Below, piece by piece: positions 38,954-44,626 of a stretch of 44,626 nt of DNA; the stretch's first letter is position 1, and each line of letters opens with the position of its first letter. The stretch lies in contig CANPWE010000010.1 in assembly GCA_947581895.1 (NCBI GenBank), positions 1 to 44,626 on the forward strand. Direction: 5' to 3'. The notes under the pieces were generated by a model. It saw nothing but the letters and a program-made list of their open reading frames with translations. It was not told the DNA's origin and searched no databases. The DNA is from an uncultured Clostridia bacterium (lineage in GTDB: Bacteria; Bacillota; Clostridia; TANB77; CAG-508). The position numbers and the translations under genes were made by a program.

Positions 38954-40387
38954 ATGAAAAAAAATAGTAGAGAGACTACTCTGGTAAAAAACACTCTAAT
39001 TATTACAATAGGGAAAATATGCACACAACTGATAACTTTTTTCCTTTTACCATTATATACAGGAATATTAACAACGGAAGAATATGGAACTATAGACTTA
39101 CTTAATACATTAGTTTCTTTATTATTACCATTAGTGACATTTCAAACCGAACAAGCTGTATTCAGGGATTTATTAGATGTTAGAGAAGATGAATTAAAAA
39201 GGAAGAAAATTGTAGCTAGTGCTTTCTATTCCATTTTGATACAATGTATATTCTATATAATACTGTTCATGATAATTTCACCTTTTGTAATGAATCAATA
39301 TAAATATTTTTTAGCAACCAATGTTATAGTTTTTATATTTTCATCGCTTTTTTTGCAAGTAGCAAGAGGGTTAGGTGACAATAAAAAATATGCTATAGGA
39401 AGTTTTTTGAGTGCCTTTAGTACAATATTTTTTAATATATTGTTTCTATTATTGATAAAACTAAGAGCAAATGGAATATTATTAGGAACAATGTTAGGTC
39501 AAGTTGTTTGTATATTATATAGTTTTATGTCTCTAAAATTATACAATTATATAAATATAAAATTTTTTGATAGAAATACTGTAAAAAAACTATGGAGGTA
39601 TTCTGTTCCATTAATTCCTAATGCTATATCATGGTGGATTTTTAATGCCTCTGATAGAGTTATTGTTTCAACTATTTTAGGATTATCGTCAACTGGGTTA
39701 TTATCAGCATCATCAAAATTTTCTGGAGTATATATAACCTTATACAATATATTTAATATGAGTTGGACAGAATCAATTTCTATACATATTAATGATGAAG
39801 ATATAAAAGAATATTTTAATAATATGTTTAATTTAATTATGAAAATATTTATATCTATTTGTATAATAATGATTGCATGTATGCCAATTATATATCCTAT
39901 AATGATTGATTTTAAATTTCATGATGGCTATAATTTAGTACCAATTTTAATTATTGCTTCTTTGTTTAATGTTATAGTGGGTTTGACAAGTGTTATTTAT
40001 GTGGCTAAGAAAAAAACAAAAGAAATAGCAAATACTTCTGTAATATCAGCAATTATTAATATTACAGTTCATTTAATTTTAATAAAATTTATTGGTTTAT
40101 ATGCAGCTGTAATATCAACTTTTGTGGCTTTTTTTACAATGAGTATTTATAGAATAAAAGATATTAGTAAGAAATATTTTAAGATTAATTTAGAAATGAA
40201 AACAATAATCTTATCAGTCATAGTCCTATTTTTTACTTTAATTACTTACTATATTAATATTGTATTATTGAATATAATATCTCTAGTGATAGCTGTAATT
40301 TTTTCAATCCATTTAAATTATAAATCAATTAATTTTATAATTAAATTTATATTAAAGAAAAATAAAGGAGATAGTATAAATGAATAA
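38954..40387 (+). CDS. Oligosaccharide flippase (Wzx/MOP family)
   Basis: Multi-TM ORF, TLVKNTLIITIGKICTQLITFFLLPLYTGILTTEEYGTIDLLNT. Confidence 0.92.
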   Translation: MKKNSRETTLVKNTLIITIGKICTQLITFFLLPLYTGILTTEEYGTIDLLNTLVSLLLPLVTFQTEQAVFRDLLDVREDELKRKKIVASAFYSILIQCIFYIILFMIISPFVMNQYKYFLATNVIVFIFSSLFLQVARGLGDNKKYAIGSFLSAFSTIFFNILFLLLIKLRANGILLGTMLGQVVCILYSFMSLKLYNYINIKFFDRNTVKKLWRYSVPLIPNAISWWIFNASDRVIVSTILGLSSTGLLSASSKFSGVYITLYNIFNMSWTESISIHINDEDIKEYFNNMFNLIMKIFISICIIMIACMPIIYPIMIDFKFHDGYNLVPILIIASLFNVIVGLTSVIYVAKKKTKEIANTSVISAIINITVHLILIKFIGLYAAVISTFVAFFTMSIYRIKDISKKYFKINLEMKTIILSVIVLFFTLITYYINIVLLNIISLVIAVIFSIHLNYKSINFIIKFILKKNKGDSINE

Positions 40388-41537
40388 TTTTTTTGTAACA
40401 CATGAAAAAAAAGATTGTAATGGATGTGGTATGTGTGAGTTAATTTGTCCACAAAAAGCTATAAAAATGTTAATGGATGGAGAAGGGTTTCTATATCCAA
40501 ATATAGAAAAAGAAAAATGTATAAATTGTGGATTATGTAAAAATAGATGTTCTAATAATATTAATAAAATAAAAAACGATGAAGACACATATATAGCAAT
40601 TTCAAAAGATAAAAATATTTTAAAAGGCAGTTCGTCAGGAGGTATGTTTTTTCATATAGCCAAATATATAATAGATAAAAAGGGAGTAGTTTTTGGTGTT
40701 ACTTTTGATGAAAATTTAAATGCTCATCATGAATATATAGATAATATTGAGGGAATAAAAAAATTTCAAGGCTCTAAATATGTGAGAAGTGATCTAAACA
40801 ATGCATATTTAAATGTAGAGAAATTTTTGAAAAATGATAGATATGTTTTATTTACAGGTACACCTTGCCAATGTGAAGGATTAAGGAAATATTTAAATAA
40901 ATCATACAATAAGCTTATAACATGTGAAATTGTATGTCATGCTAATCCTTCACCAAAGGTATTTAAGCTTTATATTGAAAACTTAGAAAAGATAAAAAAA
41001 TCTAAAGTGGAGAATATATATTTTAGATCTAAGGAAAATGGTTGGAGAAATCAAACTCCTATAATAGAATATGAAGATGGTTCAAAAGAAGAAGAAAATT
41101 CATATTTTAATGCTTTTGTAAATGAAATGATTAATAGACCTTCATGTTATGATTGCAGATTTTGTTCAGAAATGCGATATTCAGATTTTTCCATCGCAGA
41201 CTTTTGGGGAATTGAAAAAATAGATGATACAATAAAAGATAATGACACAGGTATTTCACTTTTAAATGTAAATACTCAGAATGGTAAGTATATTTTGGAA
41301 TATATAAAAAAATACCTTATTCTAAAAAAGGTTAATACGAAAGAAGCATTTTCATTAAATCATCACACTAATGTTCCTGTACATAGAAATAGAAATAAAT
41401 TTTTTAAAGGAGTATGTAGTGGAAAAATAAATGAAAGCAATATAATATTTTACTTAAATAAATATGTTAAAAAACCATTATATAGAAGAATTTTAAGTAG
41501 AGTGAAAAAATATTTTAATGATATTTTATCACAGTAG
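40380..41537 (+). CDS. Coenzyme F420 hydrogenase/dehydrogenase beta-subunit-like 4Fe-4S protein
   Basis: Two 4Fe-4S motifs CNGCGMCELICPQKAI and CINCGLCKNRC; GSSSGGMF, FTGTPCQCEGLRKYL, DCRFCSEMRYSDFSIADFWG. Confidence 0.9.
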   Translation: MNNFFVTHEKKDCNGCGMCELICPQKAIKMLMDGEGFLYPNIEKEKCINCGLCKNRCSNNINKIKNDEDTYIAISKDKNILKGSSSGGMFFHIAKYIIDKKGVVFGVTFDENLNAHHEYIDNIEGIKKFQGSKYVRSDLNNAYLNVEKFLKNDRYVLFTGTPCQCEGLRKYLNKSYNKLITCEIVCHANPSPKVFKLYIENLEKIKKSKVENIYFRSKENGWRNQTPIIEYEDGSKEEENSYFNAFVNEMINRPSCYDCRFCSEMRYSDFSIADFWGIEKIDDTIKDNDTGISLLNVNTQNGKYILEYIKKYLILKKVNTKEAFSLNHHTNVPVHRNRNKFFKGVCSGKINESNIIFYLNKYVKKPLYRRILSRVKKYFNDILSQ

Positions 41538-41546
41538 GAGGTATAG

Positions 41547-42578
41547 ATGAAAAAAAGAATCGAATGGTTAGATATTTTAAAAGGATTTTTAATAATAACA
41601 GTTATGATGGGACATACTGAAGGAATACCAATAGGACTAAAAACTTGGATATATTCATTTCATATGCCATTATTCTTCTTTTTATCAGGTTTTACTTTGT
41701 CAGTAGATAAATATGACTTTAAAACTTTTTTACAAAAAAAATTAAAAACTTTATTATTACCAGGAATTACTTTTATGATAATTATAGGGGCATATAGTAT
41801 TTTAGTATTAAAAGTAAAATTAACTGTTCAAAACTTTTTTCTGGGTGTTATAATGCAAATGAGAGGGCAAGATATAACAATAGCATGGTTTTTAGTTTGT
41901 CTTTTTTTATCAGAAATAACATTATATATAATAATTAAATTCTTAAAAGATAATAATAAAAATGTTAGTATATTATTAATGGTAATATCAATGTTAAACT
42001 TTATTTATATAAAATTTATATCTAAATCTTTATCTAATACAATATTACCATATAGCATAGATGTAATAGGAATAGTAATACCGTTTATATATTTAGGATA
42101 TTTGACAAAAAAAGAAGAATATTTTGAATTTAAAAACTATAATGTTTTAATAGGTATATCAAGTATGGTATTGGGAGTTATATTATGTACAATAAATTAT
42201 AAAATATTTAGATATCATGTAGACATTTATTCAGATATGATAGGAAGCTATTCATTATTTTATGGTTCTGCTATATTAGGAATAATAGGATTAATAACTT
42301 TATTCAAATATTTAAAGAAGTTAAAAATATTGAAATATGTGGGAGAGAATAGTTTAATATATTATGTTTTTCATACAACCTTTTTTTCTACATATGATTT
42401 AATACTAAATTATTATGGTATATCTAGCAATAAAATAATAATGTCTATAGTATATGTTGCATTAACTCTTATATTAGTAATACCAATAATATATATAGTG
42501 AATAAATATTTTCCATACATTTTAGGAAAAAAGAAAAACTTAATACAAAAAAATGAACTATTAAGTGAAAAAAGTTAA
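41547..42578 (+). CDS. Acyltransferase 3 family membrane protein
   Basis: RIEWLDILKGFLIITVMMGH, HMPLFFFLSGFTLS. Confidence 0.88.
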   Translation: MKKRIEWLDILKGFLIITVMMGHTEGIPIGLKTWIYSFHMPLFFFLSGFTLSVDKYDFKTFLQKKLKTLLLPGITFMIIIGAYSILVLKVKLTVQNFFLGVIMQMRGQDITIAWFLVCLFLSEITLYIIIKFLKDNNKNVSILLMVISMLNFIYIKFISKSLSNTILPYSIDVIGIVIPFIYLGYLTKKEEYFEFKNYNVLIGISSMVLGVILCTINYKIFRYHVDIYSDMIGSYSLFYGSAILGIIGLITLFKYLKKLKILKYVGENSLIYYVFHTTFFSTYDLILNYYGISSNKIIMSIVYVALTLILVIPIIYIVNKYFPYILGKKKNLIQKNELLSEKS

Positions 42579-42621
42579 ACGAAATACTATATAGAAAAGT
42601 AATTCGTACATGGAAAAGTAA

Positions 42622-43382
42622 TTTAAAAGAAATTTTAATGTAAAGAATGTATATGATTCAGATGACAAACTAGTAAAATATAATATTATTGATGAAGATA
42701 TAAAGAATAAACAAAAAATAGAACAATAGTTTTTAGAAAGAATCAAATATACAGAAGAAATTTATAGTATATAATTACCAAAACAATTGCAAGAAGATTT
42801 TGAGATTGAATCTGAAAAAATTGGAAACAATATGGAGTTTTTTACTAAACCCAAAAAAGAGGTATATGAAAAATTTCCTTCACAAAAAAATTTCGCTATA
42901 ATATAGATAATGTAAAGGGATTAAAAAAATTTAATTCATGAAATTTTTTAGAATTAACACATGAAATGTATGAAAAACAAATAGGAATGGTAATAGAGAA
43001 TCCTTATCATGTAAAAGAATTTTTAGGAGATATTGAGAATTCTGCATCAATATTTTTAAATATTAATCCAAATGCAAAATCAGCAATATATATTAAGCCA
43101 CAATCACTTCCACCAGCACAAGCATATAACATAAAGTTATTTAATAATTATTTTGAGTTTGAAATTGAAAATATAATGTTAAGAATTGAAAAAATAGATA
43201 AAGATGTATATACATATTCTAACTATGAATCAAATGAAGATAAATTTGATATAAAAATCAAAATTAAATGTGGAAAAGACATATGCAATTTTAGTATAGC
43301 TATAAAAATTAAAGACAAATATAAAGAGGATAGTGCAATAATTAGTAAATTTATAAAGTATAAAAATTTATATAAAAGATAA
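42622..43382 (+). pseudogene. Decayed CDS of unknown family with in-frame stops and at least one frameshift; ORF 42966-43382 is its surviving 3' part
   Basis: FNVKNVYDSDDKLVKYNIIDEDIKNKQKIEQ*FLERIKYTEEIYSI*LPKQLQEDFEIESEKIGNN... then a frame change to NIDNVKGLKKFNS*NFLELTHEMYEKQIGMV. Confidence 0.65.
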
Positions 43383-43402
43383 AAAATAAGTGTTTTAAAA
43401 AT

Positions 43403-43437
43403 AAAGAGATGCCTGCTTCCATTGCATCTCTTTTTAA
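43403..43437 (+). terminator. Hairpin terminator
   Basis: aaagagatgc ctgcttccatt gcatctcttttt. Confidence 0.8.
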
Positions 43438-43709
43438 CTATATGACTTATGCAGAACTTTAGTTAATTCATATGCTGTTAACATAGTACTACGAAAAAGT
43501 AGAAATTCAAATATATTTTTTTAATTTCTTCAGCCAAAAAGTTCAAAACTGGACGTTTGTGATATTCATATAAAAATTTTTGAAAATGAGATTTGCATTT
43601 TTTATTCACAACTTATAAAAAATTTCAAATTTTATTATTTATTTTTATATAAAAATATGATATAGTAATAAAACAATCAACAACATAAAACAAAGAAAGG
43701 AGTGCAATT

Positions 43710-43913
43710 ATGAGTTTAAAATACAATGTGATAATTGAAAAAGAAGAAAAATTGTATGTAGCAAAATGCATAGATAATAATATTACATCACAAGGACTAA
43801 CTATTGAAGAAGCATTGAAAAACTTAAAAGAAGCAATAGAATTATATTATGAAGATGAAGAACCAATAATGCCAAAAGACATATTTGTAACAACATTGGA
43901 GGTGGTAGTATGA
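43710..43913 (+). CDS. hicB: HicB-family antitoxin
   Basis: LKYNVIIEKEEKLYVAKCIDNNITSQGLTIEEALKNLKEAIELYYEDEE; strong RBS aaaggagtg. Confidence 0.85.
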   Translation: MSLKYNVIIEKEEKLYVAKCIDNNITSQGLTIEEALKNLKEAIELYYEDEEPIMPKDIFVTTLEVVV

Positions 43914-44128
43914 AGTATCTAGTATTACCACCAGAAAAAATAATAAACATACTAAATAAATAAAATTTTGTAAAAATTTCTCAGAAAGACAGTCATGTTA
44001 AATTAAAAAATTATTTTACAAATCGTATATGTATTATTCTAATGCATAGAGAAATTGCGAGAGGAATATAAAAAAGTATATTAGAACAAGCAGATATTGA
44101 TTTAGAAATATTCTTAGATTTATTATAA
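43910..44128 (+). pseudogene. hicA: hicA mRNA-interferase toxin pseudogene with two internal TAA stops
   Basis: Reads through as MKYLVLPPEKIINILNK*NFVKISQKDSHVKLKNYFTNRICIILMHREIARGI*KSILEQADIDLEIFLDLL*; stops at 43961-43963 and 44069-44071; start overlaps hicB stop (ATGA). Confidence 0.85.
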
Positions 44129-44626
44129 ATTTCTTTTATTGCCATTTCGGCAAAATTTTCCTATTAAAATTTGAATATAAATTAAATGATATATAAAAAA
44201 TCAAAAAGAAAATATTTATATGAAAATAATAAAATTAAAGAAGCGGATTTTGAAGTTGGTTTTAAACAGATTCATAATTGATTTAAAGTACTGGAGTAAA
44301 TAAAAAGAAAGATAAAATTATGAATTAGATAAATGATGAAAATTTTGATAAAGTTGTGGATAGTGGTTAATGTCAATATGAATCCTTATTTTATCATTAA
44401 CACAAAAATAAGTGAATTAATGTATGGAAATTATAATATAAAACTATACCACACAGAAACTTAAAATGGTGTGATTTAACTTGTAAAATATAACAAAGGT
44501 ACATACTCGAGGTAGGATGAGTTAAGTTTAAAGTTTAAATTAGAGTGAATGTTTAATACAATATGTAAACAACAATAATAATTTATATAAAAGAGGAAAA
44601 GTTCGTAAAGTAGATAACTTTACGAA

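Noticed and set aside
43441-43700. Possible small RNA or regulatory region before hicB
   Set aside because: No convincing structure or promoter beyond the terminator hairpin and the hicB RBS.
44129-44626. Coding remnants at the right end of the window
   Set aside because: Short open stretches in several frames with frequent stops; no family recognisable.

Overview
This is a roughly 44.6 kb, very AT-rich window from a Firmicutes/Clostridia-type genome (spoVT, sortase, dockerin/cohesin, CpsB/C/D genes). Left to right it contains: a YqeG-type HAD phosphatase, a prepilin peptidase and an M24 peptidase; a dockerin-bearing cell-wall hydrolase next to a cohesin-bearing membrane protein; a polysaccharide deacetylase on the minus strand; recD2, a ComF-family gene and thymidine kinase; two zinc-ribbon paralogues and spoVT; a glycolytic run (gap, pgk, tpiA, NUDIX, GMK-like, gpmI); a DUF600/YezG-like gene, tRNA-Gln(CTG) and a sortase-substrate pair; a large capsule/EPS locus (about 24.4-42.6 kb); and a decaying tail with a hicB and a dead hicA. 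The most striking observation is that recD2 and gpmI are each interrupted by one extra C, in the same form (CAA|C|GGA and ACT|C|GGA). This puts an in-frame CGG codon exactly where a +1 shift restores the conserved protein. Scanning by eye, I found no other in-frame CGG codon in any annotated CDS of the window, although the CGG trinucleotide occurs out of frame at least 17 times. This suggests CGG is not an ordinary sense codon here and may act as a programmed +1 frameshift (C-skipping) signal. Secondary observations are a 43-bp perfect inverted-repeat element with partial copies, a 32-bp x 6 tandem repeat, a cohesin/dockerin pair for a cell-wall hydrolase, and a noncanonical sortase substrate. 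All calls come from reading the sequence and the supplied ORF track; no database search was run.
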